DNA of 64,000 nt from an uncultured Opitutia bacterium (GCA_903877135.1 CAIRCN010000038.1:124001-188000); one strand, 5' to 3'. Numbered from the stretch's first letter, positions 18,277-28,459 are shown. Numbers and translations: made by a program. The notes: a model not told the origin generated them from the letters alone.

Positions 18277-19056
18277 ATGAAGTGCCGATATCCTGCCTTA
18301 ATGAGGATGAGGAGACAAATTCGTGCCGGATGCGGGGCGTTGCTCGCCGCTGTTGTCGCCGGCGGGTTTGGCGGCGGGGTCTTCGCCGGAGAAACCGCTC
18401 AGAAAGAGGGCGTCACACCGTCGTCGAAGCCCGATTCGAGCCTGGTTTCCAGCGTGGGCGACAGTCGTCCGCCAACCTCTGTCCGCATGCTCGCCAATCG
18501 TGCGTCCCGGGCTGAAATCAACGAAATCGAAGGCATGCGCACCGCCGCGGAAGACGGGGTCGCCCGGGCGCAGTTCAGCCTGGGTCTCCGTTACGAAAGC
18601 GGCCACGGCGTAACCAAAGACCCGGTCCAGGCGATCCATTGGTTCCGCAAGGCCGCGGAACAAGGTTACGATGAGGCTCAATACACGCTGGGCTGTTGCT
18701 ACAATGGTGACGAAGGCTTTGCCAAGGATCCAAACGAAGCCGCGAAATGGTGGGAAAAAGCCGCCGCGCAGGGCTATGCCGATGCCCAATACTGCCTGGG
18801 GCTCAGTTACTTCATGGGTCGGGGCGTCGCCAAGAATCCGTCTGCAGCCGCGAAATGGTGGATCAAAGCGGCCGAGCAGGGCCACGCCGACGCGCAATAC
18901 TTTCTTGGGCTGAGCTACTCCATGGGACTCGGCGTTCCGAAAATCCCAGAGCAGGCCGTCTTCTGGCTGCGGAGAGCCGTGGCACTTGGAAACGAAAATG
19001 CCCTCGCCGCGCTGAAACAACTCGGGGCCAAACACGAAACTTCAACCGAGCAATAG
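18277..19056 (+). CDS. Exported Sel1-repeat protein
   Basis: A 259-residue protein with a signal peptide-like N-terminus (basic R-M-R-R-Q-I-R, then hydrophobic A-L-L-A-A-V-V-A-G-G-F-G, ending V-F-A) and four Sel1-like repeats of about 36 residues from about residue 85 to 245. Each repeat has the form A-Q-x-x-L-G-x-x-Y-x-x-G-x-G-V-x-K-x-P-x-x-A-x-x-W (shown as a consensus). Sel1 repeats are TPR-related scaffolds for protein contacts; no enzymatic domain is present. An ATG at 18301 would also serve and begins M-R-M-R-R-Q. It sits between the ribonuclease gene and a decayed fragment of that same gene. Partner is unknown. Confidence 0.85.
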   Translation: MKCRYPALMRMRRQIRAGCGALLAAVVAGGFGGGVFAGETAQKEGVTPSSKPDSSLVSSVGDSRPPTSVRMLANRASRAEINEIEGMRTAAEDGVARAQFSLGLRYESGHGVTKDPVQAIHWFRKAAEQGYDEAQYTLGCCYNGDEGFAKDPNEAAKWWEKAAAQGYADAQYCLGLSYFMGRGVAKNPSAAAKWWIKAAEQGHADAQYFLGLSYSMGLGVPKIPEQAVFWLRRAVALGNENALAALKQLGAKHETSTEQ

Positions 19057-19080
19057 TGTGTGGATCGATTCGGCCCTCAG

Positions 19081-19285
19081 GCGCTGTCACTGCACCGAGC
19101 AGGAGTCGTTGCAAAGGTAGCGGAGCGTCAGGTCGGAAAATCTGCCGCTGCGATGCGGCTATGGACGAGCATCGGCTAGCGATTCGGCGCGACCGTCAGG
19201 GCAGATCCGACAAAGACAACTGGTGCGCACGGACGTAAAGCGCGATTCATCGACTTCATTGGCGTCAGACTGCGCCACACGGAGT
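19081..19285 (+). pseudogene. Decayed duplicate of the RNB ribonuclease 3' end
   Basis: The 387-base gap 19057-19443 is not empty: 19081-19285 aligns with the 3' end of the RNB gene (about 17650-17960). Shared blocks include CACTGCACCGA-CAGG, GGTCGGAAAATC-GCCGC, CGACGCGACCGT-like and TTCATCGACTTCATTGGC. About 75 bases of the source are missing in the middle, and several frame-breaking changes and stops make it non-coding. It has no start and cannot give a functional protein. The copy lies just after the Sel1-repeat gene, so the two halves of a former tandem duplication may flank that gene. Nothing is recognised in the remaining bases before 19444. Confidence 0.7.
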
Positions 19286-19443
19286 GATCGCCGTCCTGCC
19301 GCGAAAGCTGGCCGCAGTCCCCGCCCAGAACCTGTCATCCGGCCGTTTTCTGTTTGCTCCCGGCCCACCGCTCCGCTCTGTCCTTTGTGGCAACAGGGGT
19401 TTCCTTACCGGACGGCTTCGGTTGCCGCGTTTTCTCGCAACCC

Positions 19444-20988
19444 ATGTGCCTCATCCCATTTTCCAGCCAGCTCATCGCCGATGTCGGCATTTCCCTCGGC
19501 GACGAGGGCAAGGGCCGGCTCATCCCCGAGATCGCCAACGAGCTCCGTGGCACCGCCGCATCTGTTTCCGTTGTCCTCAAGGTCAACGGCGGCGCCAACT
19601 CCGGTCACACCGCCGGCGGCATCAAGCTCAACCTCCTGCCCGCCGGCGTCGTCATTCGGGACGCCGCCCACCTCTGCATTGGCAGCGGCGTCGTCGCTGA
19701 CCCGCGCAAAATCTGGTGGGAAGCCACGCCCCTTGAGCACAAGGGCCACACCGTCCTCGCGCGCCTGCTGATCGACGAGCGCACGATGGTCTCCGACCTC
19801 ACGCACCGCTTGCTCGACCTCGCCTGGGAGGACTACCGCGTCAACGTCATCCGCGAGGAGCCGCGTGGCTCAACCGGCCGCGGCATCACCCCCGCCTATG
19901 TCGACGAGGTCGGCCAGTGCCAAATCACCTTCGCCGACTTCCTCGGCGGCCCGAATTATTTTGCCCGCAAACTCGCCCAGCGCGCCGACCGCGCCTGCCG
20001 CACCATCCAGCACGTTTGCCAGGTCAGCGAGGCGACGTGGAACTCGTTCTTCGAAAAACTCTCCGGCGCCGAATATCGAGCCAACGAGGAGGCGATCCAG
20101 CTCGGCTGTTTCAAGCACACCGATTTCGATTTCAAAATCTTCCGCGGCGCCGCGCCCTTCACGCTCAACCTGCCGCGCCTCACCGAGGTTTACTGGGACG
20201 CCGGCACGCGCCTTGCGAAAAACATCGGCGAGGTCCGCGAGCTCATCCTTGGCGAACTCCGCGCCGGCCGCACGGTCATCGGCGAGTTCGGGCAGGCCTA
20301 CTGGCTCGACAAGCGCCACGGCTTTTCGCCCAACGTCACCGCCTCGCACACCTTCACCCCTGAGTTCTTCGAGAGCGCCGGCATCCCCGTGCAGCGCATC
20401 CACACCTTCGGCGTCGCCAAGGCCTACGACACCAAGGTCGGAACGCACACCTTCCTCACGCAGATGGACGACGCGCACCCGCTCGCCGTGAAGCTGAAGC
20501 AAATTGAGTTCGGCACCAGCACCGGCCGCCAGCGCATGGGCGGCTGGTATGACGCCGTGGAAAAAGGCGATGCCCTCCGCTACGGCGGGTATCAGGACCT
20601 AATGCTCAACAAGTCCGACGCCCTCACGCACAGCGGCGAGTGGCGCGGCGATCTTCAAATCTGCATCGCCTACGAGGACGCCAGCGGTCGCCGCTACACG
20701 CACGTCCCACGCAACGAAGCCCTGCGCAAGACGCTCCGCCCGGTTTACTCGCAGCACCCCGGCTGGTCCGAGGACATCTCGACCGTGCGCCGCTTCGCCG
20801 ATCTCCCGCGCAACGCCCAGCGCTACGTCGCCGCGATGGTGCGGAGCGTCCTCGACGTCGCCTACGCCGGCGAACCGTGGCCCATCGCGGACAAGCTTCC
20901 TAACCTTCGCTACCTCGGCGTCGGCCCACAGCCCTCGCAGATCATCAAGGACGTGCCAGCGACAGCGGAGCTGGTGAAACTCGTGTAG
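19444..20988 (+). CDS. purA: Adenylosuccinate synthetase, divergent long form
   Basis: A 514-residue protein of the adenylosuccinate synthetase family (IMP + aspartate + GTP to adenylosuccinate). The GTP loop reads L-G-D-E-G-K-G-R with Asp20 and Lys23; N-G-G-A-N-S-G-H-T supplies His55, counterpart of catalytic His41 in E. coli. [14 protein letters not shown] replaces [20 protein letters not shown] replaces D-x-x-H-G-T-Y-P-Y-V-T; the guanine-binding T-K-L-D motif reads N-K-S-D. The protein is about 80 residues longer than usual. It may be the housekeeping enzyme or a paralogue; another purA elsewhere cannot be excluded. The ATG at 19444 was chosen over upstream starts lacking homology. Confidence 0.82.
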   Translation: MCLIPFSSQLIADVGISLGDEGKGRLIPEIANELRGTAASVSVVLKVNGGANSGHTAGGIKLNLLPAGVVIRDAAHLCIGSGVVADPRKIWWEATPLEHKGHTVLARLLIDERTMVSDLTHRLLDLAWEDYRVNVIREEPRGSTGRGITPAYVDEVGQCQITFADFLGGPNYFARKLAQRADRACRTIQHVCQVSEATWNSFFEKLSGAEYRANEEAIQLGCFKHTDFDFKIFRGAAPFTLNLPRLTEVYWDAGTRLAKNIGEVRELILGELRAGRTVIGEFGQAYWLDKRHGFSPNVTASHTFTPEFFESAGIPVQRIHTFGVAKAYDTKVGTHTFLTQMDDAHPLAVKLKQIEFGTSTGRQRMGGWYDAVEKGDALRYGGYQDLMLNKSDALTHSGEWRGDLQICIAYEDASGRRYTHVPRNEALRKTLRPVYSQHPGWSEDISTVRRFADLPRNAQRYVAAMVRSVLDVAYAGEPWPIADKLPNLRYLGVGPQPSQIIKDVPATAELVKLV

Positions 20989-20997
20989 CGCCGGCGT

Positions 20998-22269
20998 TCA
21001 GGACTCCAACCGCGCCTTCACTTCGCCGAGGAGGTAGATCGAGCCCGTCACGACCAACACATCGTCGGGATCACCGCCAGTGCAGGTGTCAGGCGCGGGA
21101 AACAGTTCCACCACCGTCGCCCGCACGATGCGCCCCCGGAAATCCGGTGGTACCAGCGACTCAAGTTCCTCATGGCTGCATGCCCGTGGTTGGTCCGGCA
21201 CGACGAAATGGATTTCTCTCGCGTGCCGGCAGATCGTCTCGATCAGCGGTCGTGCGCGGTCCGCGCCGAGCACACCGGCGATCACGACCGGCGTTCGGCC
21301 CGTCTCGGCGACGAGGCGCGCAAGGTTGCGGTCAAGCACCTCCGCGCCCTCGGGGTTGTGGGAGGCGTCGAGGATCGCCAGCCGGCCGCCGATCCGCACG
21401 CGCTGCCACCGGCCGGCCCATTCGACCTGCCGCAGTCCGCGCGCAATCGCTTCATCGCTGATGCGCCACCGCGGCGCCAGAGTCCGCGCCGCCAGGGCGG
21501 CGGTCGCGGCATTCCACCGCTGGTAGTCGCCTTCAAGATTTGTGTTGGGATAGCCAGCCACTTCCTCACCGAACTCATCCCTCACCGAGCGAATCGTCGC
21601 GCCGCACCCGGCGGCGATTCCGCGGACAACCCGCTCTGCCTCGGCCGGCATTCGGCCGATCACAACCGAACGGCCGGGTTTGACTACGCCGGCTTTTTCC
21701 GCCGCGATCTGCCCGATGCTGCCGCCGAGCAGTTCGCAGTGGTCCAGGCCGATGGAAGTGATGATGGACACTTCGGGCGTGACGATATTGGTGGCGTCGA
21801 GCCGGCCGCCGAGGCCGACCTCGATGACGCCGATGTCGCAGCGCCGGCGCGTGAACTGCAACAACGCCATTGCCGTGAGATATTCAAAAAAACTCGGCTG
21901 ATCGTCCGCGCCGCCCACCACCGCGATTCGCTCGGCCAGCGGCCGGAGTTCGCGGGCATAGGCCACGATTTCATTTTCGGTCAGCATCTGGCGGTCCACC
22001 TGCACCCGCTCGCCGAGATGCACGAGGTGGGGCGACGTGTAGAGCCCGGTGCGCCAGCCGGCGGCGCGTAGAATGGCTTCGAGCATCGCGGAAACAGAGC
22101 CCTTTCCGTTGGTGCCGGCCACATGCACGACCGGCAGCGTGCGCTCTGGATTTCCCAGCGCGGCGGCCAGCGGACGCATGCGGTCGATGCCGTATTTTGC
22201 ACCGCGCGGTTTCAGGCCGAAGAGGTAGGCGGTGACCGCCGCGTATTCGGCCTGATCGCTCGCAGGCAT
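20998..22269 (-). CDS. folC: Folylpolyglutamate/dihydrofolate synthase
   Basis: A 423-residue Mur-ligase-family enzyme that adds glutamate to folates (and in many bacteria also to dihydropteroate). The family opening is Y-L-F-G-L-K-P-R-G-A-K-Y-G-I-D-R-M, then the P-loop G-T-N-G-K-G-S-V-S at residues 52-60. G-L-Y-T-S-P-H-L-V, E-V-G-L-G-G-R-L-D-A-T-N, T-S-I-G-L-D-H and L-D-A-S-H-N-P-E-G-A are all present, so the active site is complete. The gene is convergent with the purA-like gene, with 9 bases between stops, and lies downstream of accD on the same strand, the usual accD-folC arrangement. Cytoplasmic. Confidence 0.93.
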   Translation of the reverse strand: MPASDQAEYAAVTAYLFGLKPRGAKYGIDRMRPLAAALGNPERTLPVVHVAGTNGKGSVSAMLEAILRAAGWRTGLYTSPHLVHLGERVQVDRQMLTENEIVAYARELRPLAERIAVVGGADDQPSFFEYLTAMALLQFTRRRCDIGVIEVGLGGRLDATNIVTPEVSIITSIGLDHCELLGGSIGQIAAEKAGVVKPGRSVVIGRMPAEAERVVRGIAAGCGATIRSVRDEFGEEVAGYPNTNLEGDYQRWNAATAALAARTLAPRWRISDEAIARGLRQVEWAGRWQRVRIGGRLAILDASHNPEGAEVLDRNLARLVAETGRTPVVIAGVLGADRARPLIETICRHAREIHFVVPDQPRACSHEELESLVPPDFRGRIVRATVVELFPAPDTCTGGDPDDVLVVTGSIYLLGEVKARLES

Positions 22270-22283
22270 GACGGTGCCGGTGG

Positions 22284-23159
22284 CTAGCTCTTGGCCGCGC
22301 CGGAGGGAGCGGCCGGCTTTCGAACGTGCAGCGCAAGCAAAATGTCTCTCAACCGGTCGCGCATCTCAAGCCGCGTCACAATCTGGTCGATGAGACCATG
22401 CTTGAGCAGAAATTCGGAAGTCTGAAAACCGGGCGGCAACGTCTGCTTGGTCGTGTCCTTGATGACGCGTGCGCCGGCGAAGCCGATCAGCGCGCCTGGC
22501 TCAGCCAAAATGACATCGCCCAATGTCGCGTAGCTGGCGGAAATGCCGCCCGTCGTCGGATTCGTCAGCACCGAAATAAAAGGGAGTCTCGCCTGGGCCA
22601 GTCGCCCGAGGGCGGCGCTGGTCTTGGCCATCTGCATCAGCGAAAGGATGCCCTCCTGCATCCGCGCACCGCCGCCGGTGCTGAAAATGATGCAGGGCGT
22701 CTTCTGCTCGATCGCACGCTCGATGGCGCGGGTGATTTTTTCCCCGACCGCGGAGCCCAGCGTGCCGCCGCAAAACCGGAAATCCATTACCGCGAGCGAC
22801 ACCGCGATGCCGTGGATGGCCCCGGTGCCAGTGATGACTGCTTCGGAAAGGCCGCTCTGTTTCTCGTATTTTGCGAGCCGGCTCGGATATGAGGCTGAAT
22901 CGACGAATCCGAGCGGGTCGCCGGAGCGCACGCCAGCGTCCGTCTCGACGAACGTGCCCGGATCGGTGAGGTGCGCGATCCGCTCGCGCGCCCCGATCGG
23001 GAAATGATAGCCGCTCTTCGGCACTACCATCTGGTTGTCCTCGATCTCCCGGGTGAAAATAGGCTCACCGCTAACCGGGTCTTTGGTGTAAACCCCCTGC
23101 GGAATTTCCTTCTTGCGGGTTTTGCGGACTGCGTAGGTCGGCTTGTCGAAGTGCGTCAT
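22284..23159 (-). CDS. accD: Acetyl-CoA carboxylase carboxyltransferase beta subunit, zinc ribbon lost
   Basis: A 291-residue AccD subunit of acetyl-CoA carboxylase, the first step of fatty-acid synthesis. The carboxyltransferase core is normal: [31 protein letters not shown] and [10 protein letters not shown]. The N-terminal zinc ribbon is altered: the four Cys of T-K-C-x-x-C-G and V-C-P-K-C are here Asp27, Ser30, Val46 and Ser49, so zinc binding cannot occur in the usual way while the surrounding sequence is still alignable. AccA is not in the window. folC follows 15 bases downstream on the same strand, suggesting one unit. Confidence 0.93.
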   Translation of the reverse strand: MTHFDKPTYAVRKTRKKEIPQGVYTKDPVSGEPIFTREIEDNQMVVPKSGYHFPIGARERIAHLTDPGTFVETDAGVRSGDPLGFVDSASYPSRLAKYEKQSGLSEAVITGTGAIHGIAVSLAVMDFRFCGGTLGSAVGEKITRAIERAIEQKTPCIIFSTGGGARMQEGILSLMQMAKTSAALGRLAQARLPFISVLTNPTTGGISASYATLGDVILAEPGALIGFAGARVIKDTTKQTLPPGFQTSEFLLKHGLIDQIVTRLEMRDRLRDILLALHVRKPAAPSGAAKS

Positions 23160-23165
23160 GGGGCG

Positions 23166-23902
23166 TCAGCTGTGGCCGAAAGTGATCACGTCGAGGTTCG
23201 CGCAACCGGCACGGCGAAGCGCGTGCGCGCAACTGTTGAGCGTGGAGCCGGTGGTGAAAACGTCATCGACCAGGACATAATGCAGGCCGGGAGTTATGCG
23301 GGCGCGCGGAGCCAGTGCAAAGGCATTTTTGAGGTTAAGCTGGCGAGCCCGTCTGTCGTGATGGGTTTGCGATACCGTATCGACCGTGCGGCGGAGCACC
23401 GCCGCGATCCATGCTGTGCCCTCGGTCGCGCGCGCCAGACACCCGGCGATCAGGTCACTCTGGTTGAAGCCGCGCTCCCGCTCCTTGCGCCGGTGTCGCG
23501 GCACGGGCACCAGGAGAGCGTCGCGCGCCAGTTCCAACGCGTGGGGCGCCCGGCGAAAAACCGCCTCAATATCCGCAAGCACATGGACACCGCGATGGTA
23601 TTTTCACTCGTGGACGAGTGCGCGGGCCGGTCCCTTCAGCAGCATTGCCGTGCGCCCCTCGCGAAACGCCGGCGCGAGTTCCGGCAATGCGGACACATCC
23701 GCTCGCCCGCCAGCTCGCAGTAAAATGGATGCCCGCAAGTCGAACAATGCGGCGGGTGAACGAAATCCAGTTGCGCCGCGCACCGCGGGCACAGGTGACG
23801 GAACTCCCCATCACTCGGCACCAACCCGCGGCAGTTCACGCACACCGGTGGGAAAACCACGTCGCTGAACCCGCGGCCCAACCGCTGCATCGCCGCCTTC
23901 AC
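23166..23902 (-). pseudogene. comF-like phosphoribosyltransferase, frameshift plus stop
   Basis: All parts of a ComF/GntX-type protein are present but in different frames. The N-terminal zinc-finger half starts at GTG 23902 (overlapping the truA stop as GTGA) or ATG 23890 and reads P-V-C-V-N-C, L-C-P-R-C, H-C-S-T-C-G-H and M-C-P-H-C-R. Near 23670-23685 the frame must change to reach A-P-A-F-R-E-G-R-T-A-M-L-L-K-G-P-A-R-A-L-V-H-E. That frame has TGA at 23604-23606, just before K-Y-H-R-G-V-H-V-L, and the phosphoribosyltransferase half then runs on to V-L-V-D-D-V-F-T-T-G-S-T and the stop at 23166. Two lesions suggest a real pseudogene; sequencing error could explain only the frameshift. ComF takes part in DNA uptake in other bacteria. 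Confidence 0.72.
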
Positions 23903-24657
23903 GCGTAGAAAACTTTGACGAGAAATAGTCCTTGCGGCGGCGCGGTCTGAACCAACGCCGTGCGCTTCTGGGTGCCGAGAATCTCGCGCACTTGCGCCGG
24001 CGTGAGCTTGCCCTCCCCCACCGCCACCAGCACGCCGACCAGACTGCGGACCATTTTGTAGAGAAATCCGTCGGCCTCTGCCGTGATCCGCACAAGCCGG
24101 CCGCGCCGCGTGACGTCGAGCCGGCGGAGATCGCGCACCGTGTCCTCGCGCTCGGTCCCGTTCAGCGCGGTGAATGAGCGGAAGTCGTGCCGCCCGCGCA
24201 ACACGGTCGCCGCCGCCCGCATCGCCGCCAGATCGAGCGGGCGAAATACCGGCCAGCAATACGGCCGTGTGAACGGATCGGCGTCGCCGAGATGCACGCG
24301 GTATTCGTAGCGCTTGCCCGTCGCCTGAAACCGCGCATGAAACGCAGCGGGCACCACGCGTGCCGACTTGACCTGAATCGCGGGCGGCAGGCCGGTGCGG
24401 AGCGCCGCCAGCAGCTTGTCCGCGCCGTGCCGCCAATCCGCGTCGAAGTGAAACACCTGGCCCAGCGCATGCACACCGGCATCGGTGCGACCACTGCCGT
24501 GGAGGCGCACGGGCACTTTGAAAATTTTCGCCAGCCGCGCCTCAATCACATCCTGAATCGCCGCCCCGCCGGCCTGGCTCTGCCAGCCGGCGAACGCCGT
24601 GCCATCGTAGGCACAGACACACTTCCACCGCCGGGTTTCAGAAATTATTACTGACAT
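23899..24657 (-). CDS. truA: tRNA pseudouridine synthase A
   Basis: A 252-residue pseudouridine synthase for positions 38-40 of tRNA anticodon arms. The catalytic Asp is in G-S-G-R-T-D-A-G-V-H-A-L-G-Q. The family opening is Y-D-G-T-A-F-A-G-W-Q-S-Q, and R-Y-E-Y-R, H-D-F-R-S-F-T and F-L-Y-K-M-V-R-S-L-V-G follow in order. Length is normal. The ATG at 24657 begins M-S-V-I-I-S; an in-frame start 27 bases upstream is possible. Its stop overlaps the GTG of the broken comF-like gene. It is divergent from the HAD hydrolase gene, with only about 50 bases between them. Confidence 0.93.
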   Translation of the reverse strand: MSVIISETRRWKCVCAYDGTAFAGWQSQAGGAAIQDVIEARLAKIFKVPVRLHGSGRTDAGVHALGQVFHFDADWRHGADKLLAALRTGLPPAIQVKSARVVPAAFHARFQATGKRYEYRVHLGDADPFTRPYCWPVFRPLDLAAMRAAATVLRGRHDFRSFTALNGTEREDTVRDLRRLDVTRRGRLVRITAEADGFLYKMVRSLVGVLVAVGEGKLTPAQVREILGTQKRTALVQTAPPQGLFLVKVFYA

Positions 24658-24708
24658 CACACGGAAGATTGCACGTCCGGCCACGCGCTGTCCAAAGTGT
24701 TTTCACCG

Positions 24709-25359
24709 ATGACCAAAATTCGCCACCGCCACCTCATCTGGGATTGGAACGGCACACTCCTCGACGACCTCGATCTCAGCATCGCGGTGATGAACACCCT
24801 CCTTGACCGCCGCCAACTCCCGCGGCTCGACCGCACGCGCTACCACACGCTCTTCGATTTTCCCGTGCGTGCCTATTACGAACGCCTCGGCTTCGATCCC
24901 GCCCGCGACAGCTTCGAACGCCTGAGCGTAGAGTTCATCTCCGGCTACGATGCCCGCCGCCTCGAGGCCACGCTCCACTGCGACACCCGCACTGTTCTCG
25001 CCGCCGCCAAAGCCGCCGGGCTGCAACAGTCGATCCTATCGGCCTACCGTCACGAGACCCTTGTCGAAATCGTCACCCACTTCGGCATCGCCGCGCATTT
25101 CGCCCACATTACCGGACTCGATAACATCCACGCCCACAGCAAGGTCGCCCTCGGCCACGAACTCGTCCGCCGCCTCGGCGTGCCGCCCGCGGAAATCCTC
25201 CTCGTCGGCGACACGCTGCACGACCTGGAAGTCGCCCGCGAACTCGGCGTCGATTGCGCTCTCATTGCCGCCGGCCACCACCCCGCCAAACGCCTTCGTC
25301 TCAGCGGTGCGCCTGTCTTCCCCGACCTCGCCACCTTCGCTGCCGGCTACGGTCTTTAA
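24709..25359 (+). CDS. HAD-family phosphatase (Gph-like)
   Basis: A 216-residue HAD hydrolase. Motif I is W-D-W-N-G-T-L-L-D-D, with nucleophile Asp12 and Asn in place of the second Asp, as in one common Gph-like subgroup. Motif II is probably S-A-Y-R-H-E-T, motif III includes the conserved Lys in H-S-K-V-A-L-G-H-E, and motif IV is L-L-V-G-D-T-L-H-D-L-E-V-A. The cap is alpha-helical (residues 20-90). It would remove phosphate from a small molecule such as phosphoglycolate, but the substrate is not shown. The ATG at 24709 was chosen over a GTG at 24697. Convergent with uvrA, with about 22 bases between stops. Confidence 0.85.
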   Translation: MTKIRHRHLIWDWNGTLLDDLDLSIAVMNTLLDRRQLPRLDRTRYHTLFDFPVRAYYERLGFDPARDSFERLSVEFISGYDARRLEATLHCDTRTVLAAAKAAGLQQSILSAYRHETLVEIVTHFGIAAHFAHITGLDNIHAHSKVALGHELVRRLGVPPAEILLVGDTLHDLEVARELGVDCALIAAGHHPAKRLRLSGAPVFPDLATFAAGYGL

Positions 25360-25381
25360 GCGCCGTCCTGTCTGGAGCGTT

Positions 25382-28240
25382 TCACGCCCTCGCCAACGCA
25401 CGCCAGCGTTTCAGCGCGGCACCGGTGAGCGAGCTCTCGCAGGCCTCGATCTCGATTCGCGGGCCGGCGTAGATGAGGTCGCCGCCGTCGCGTCCGCCGC
25501 CGGGGCCGAGGTCGATCAGCCAGTCGGCGAGGTTGATCACGTCAAGGTTGTGCTCGATCACGATCACGGTGTTGCCCTGGTCGCGGAGTTTGAAGAGCAG
25601 GTCCATCAGCTTCTGGATGTCCACCCAGTGCAGGCCGGTCGTGGGTTCGTCTAGGATGTAGAGTGTGCTGCCCTGCTGGCGCTTGCTGAGCTCGAGGGAG
25701 AGTTTGATGCGCTGCGCCTCGCCGCCGGAGAGCGTCGTGGCCGACTGCCCAAGCGTGAGGTAGCCGAGGCCGACGGCGTCGAGCGTCTGGAGCTTATCCA
25801 TCACGCGGGGGATGTTGCGAAACAGCTGGATCGCCTCGCGCACGGTGAGCGCGAGCACGTCGGCGATCGACTTCCCGTGGAAGAGGATTTCCAGCGTCTC
25901 GCGGTTGAAGCGCCGGCCGCCGCAACCCGGGCACGGCGCGTAGGCGTCGGCCATGAACTGCATGTCGAGCTTGATGACGCCGTCGCCCTGGCAGCGCTCG
26001 CAACGACCGCCGCGCACATTGAACGAGAAGCGGCTCGCCTTGTAGCCGCGCACTTTCGCCAGCGGCACCTGTGCGAACAGGTCGCGGAGCAAGTCGAGCA
26101 GCCCGACGTAGGTGGCGGGGTTGGAGCGCGGGCTGCGGCCGATCGGCTCCTGATCGACCTGCACGAGCTTTTCGAAGAAATCGAGATTCTCGAGGTGACA
26201 GTGTTTGCCGGGAATGGTTTTCGCGCCGTTGAGCTTGCGCGCGGCGGCGGCGGCGAGGACGTCGTTCACCAGAGTGCTCTTGCCCGAGCCGCTGACGCCG
26301 GTGACGACGGTGAGCAGGCCGACGGGAAATTTCGCGTCGATGCCGCGGAGGTTGTTCGCGCGCGCCTCGCGCACGGTGAGCCAGGCGCCGTCGGGCGCCT
26401 TCGTTTTCGCATCCTTCACGACGCCGAGTTTGCGCGCAAGATACGGCCCCGTGCGCGAGATTTTCGCGGAGAGCATCGCGCACTGTGCGGGGGTGCCTTG
26501 AAAAAGAATCTGCCCACCCTCGACTCCCGCCTCGGGGCCGAGTTCGACAATCTCGTCCGCAATTCGAATTGTATCCTCGTCATGCTCGACCACGAGCACG
26601 GTGTTCCCGTGGTCGCGCAGCGCGATGAGCGTGTCGAGGAGTTTTTGGTTGTCGTGCGGGTGCAGGCCGATACTCGGCTCGTCGAGCACGTAGATCACGC
26701 CCATCAGACCCATGCCGAGCTGGGTGGCGAGCCGCACGCGCTGGGCCTCACCGCCAGAGAGCGTCGCGTAATCGCGGTCGAGCGTCAGGTAGCCAAGTCC
26801 GGTCTCAAGCAGGAAATGCAGCCGCTGCTCGATGCCGGTGACGACGTCGCGCACGGCCTCGTTGGCGCAGTGCGCTGCAACTATCTCGCAGGCGAAGGCG
26901 TGGGCCGCCGCAATGTCGAGCGCCATAAAGTCGGGAAAACTTCTCCCGCTGAGCCGCACAGCGCTGCTGCGGGCGTTGAGGCGCGTGCCGTGGCATTCGG
27001 GGCATTCGCCCGCCACCATGTAGGTGGTGAGCCGCGCCTGGAAGCCCTCACTGGCCGTGTGACGCCAACTGCTGTCGAGGTCAGCGATCACGCCGGGAAA
27101 CGGCATCGCCTTCGCCTCGCGCATGCGCCGGAGCTTGAAAGCGAACTGCCGGTCGCCGGCACCGTGCAGGATGGCGTGACGCGTTTCCTCCGGCAGCATT
27201 TTCCACGGCACATCTGCGTCGAATGGCAATTGCTCGGCGAGCTGCTTGAGCTGGGCGTTATGCTTGATGATGAGATTTTTTCCGCCGATACGCCACGGCT
27301 TGATCGCGCCCTCGCGCACGCTCTTCTCCGGGTCAGGCACAACCAACTCGGGCACGAAGCGGAGCTTGCGGCCGAGACCGCCGCAGGTGGCGCACGCACC
27401 TTCGGTGTGGTTAAAGGAGAAATGCCGCGAAGTGAGTTTGTCAAAAACGTCGCCGCATACTTCGCAAGCCAGCGATTGGCTGAGCGCCATTTCGCGCCAT
27501 GGGGCCTCGGGCGATGCTTGCGCCAGCACGATCGTGCGGTCGCGACCCTCACGGAAGGCAAGCTCGAGCGAATCCGCCAGCCGGCTGCGCTGATCGACCG
27601 TGGCCACGAGGCGGTCCACGACGAGTTCGACAGCGATTTCCTTGGTGCCCGACGGCACGAGCTTCGAGTCGTCGAGGTTTTTGATTTCGCCGTCGAGCCG
27701 CACGCGCTGAAACCCGCGCTGCCGCAGGCGCGGCAGCTCGTCGCGCAGCACGCTGGGCTTGGCGCGCAGGCAGGGCGCCAGTAGCATCACGCGCTGGCCG
27801 GCACACGCGGTGAGCACGCGCTGGACATTGTCATCGAGCGAGCGCTGCACGACGCGACCGCCGTCCTTTGGGCAAAGTTGCTCGCCGCACAGCGCCCAGA
27901 GGAGCCGGGCGTAATCGGCGATTTCGGTGGCGGTGGCGATCGTGCTGCGCGGACCGCCCTGCCCCGTGCGTTGCTCGATGGCGAGGACCGGCGAGAGGCC
28001 GTGGATGAAATCGACATCCGGCCGCCTGAGCTGGTCGAGCACCTGCCGCACCTGCGTGGAGAGGCTCTCCATGTATTTCCGGTAGCCCTCGGCATAAATG
28101 GTATCGAACGCCAGCGACGACTTGCCGGAGCCGCTTGGCCCAGTGATGACGACAAGCTTCCCGCGCGGGAGACGCAGCTCAAGGTTCTTGAGGTTGTGCT
28201 CGCGTGCGCCTTTGACGTGAATATGGGTCGCAGCCTGCAT
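25382..28240 (-). CDS. uvrA: Excinuclease ABC subunit A
   Basis: A 952-residue damage-recognition ATPase of nucleotide excision repair. Two ABC modules are seen: Walker [10 protein letters not shown] near residue 34 and G-V-S-G-S-G-K-S-T in the second half; signatures L-S-G-G-E-A-Q-R-V and L-S-G-G-E-A-Q-R-I; Walker B with V-L-D-E-P-S and I-L-D-E-P-T. Zinc-binding pairs include [19 protein letters not shown] and [17 protein letters not shown] is diagnostic. The start at 28240 ([13 protein letters not shown]) gives the family N-terminus; the frame begins 15 bases earlier. uvrB and uvrC are not in the window. Divergent from the DUF1302 gene. Confidence 0.96.
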   Translation of the reverse strand: MQAATHIHVKGAREHNLKNLELRLPRGKLVVITGPSGSGKSSLAFDTIYAEGYRKYMESLSTQVRQVLDQLRRPDVDFIHGLSPVLAIEQRTGQGGPRSTIATATEIADYARLLWALCGEQLCPKDGGRVVQRSLDDNVQRVLTACAGQRVMLLAPCLRAKPSVLRDELPRLRQRGFQRVRLDGEIKNLDDSKLVPSGTKEIAVELVVDRLVATVDQRSRLADSLELAFREGRDRTIVLAQASPEAPWREMALSQSLACEVCGDVFDKLTSRHFSFNHTEGACATCGGLGRKLRFVPELVVPDPEKSVREGAIKPWRIGGKNLIIKHNAQLKQLAEQLPFDADVPWKMLPEETRHAILHGAGDRQFAFKLRRMREAKAMPFPGVIADLDSSWRHTASEGFQARLTTYMVAGECPECHGTRLNARSSAVRLSGRSFPDFMALDIAAAHAFACEIVAAHCANEAVRDVVTGIEQRLHFLLETGLGYLTLDRDYATLSGGEAQRVRLATQLGMGLMGVIYVLDEPSIGLHPHDNQKLLDTLIALRDHGNTVLVVEHDEDTIRIADEIVELGPEAGVEGGQILFQGTPAQCAMLSAKISRTGPYLARKLGVVKDAKTKAPDGAWLTVREARANNLRGIDAKFPVGLLTVVTGVSGSGKSTLVNDVLAAAAARKLNGAKTIPGKHCHLENLDFFEKLVQVDQEPIGRSPRSNPATYVGLLDLLRDLFAQVPLAKVRGYKASRFSFNVRGGRCERCQGDGVIKLDMQFMADAYAPCPGCGGRRFNRETLEILFHGKSIADVLALTVREAIQLFRNIPRVMDKLQTLDAVGLGYLTLGQSATTLSGGEAQRIKLSLELSKRQQGSTLYILDEPTTGLHWVDIQKLMDLLFKLRDQGNTVIVIEHNLDVINLADWLIDLGPGGGRDGGDLIYAGPRIEIEACESSLTGAALKRWRALARA

Positions 28241-28459
28241 GGACGGAGCCCGCACCTTACGCGAATTGGCCTGAGGTCAAAGAGTGAACTGCAAATTTAT
28301 TCCCGCGGGAGGATGATCTGTTTTGCACAAAGTTCGTTCTTGAATCGCGCCGCGCAACGGCGTTTGTTCGCCCCTTAGCAACCCGCTCTGTTTGACCCCC
28401 AACCCCTCAACTGTCGCGCCAGTCGTCCTGCAAGGATTGCCGCGTTTTTCCTTACTACC

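Noticed and set aside
23604-23606. TGA in the comF-like gene considered as a selenocysteine codon
   Set aside because: No SECIS-like hairpin stands out after it, the position is not a catalytic Cys site, and an independent frameshift lies upstream.
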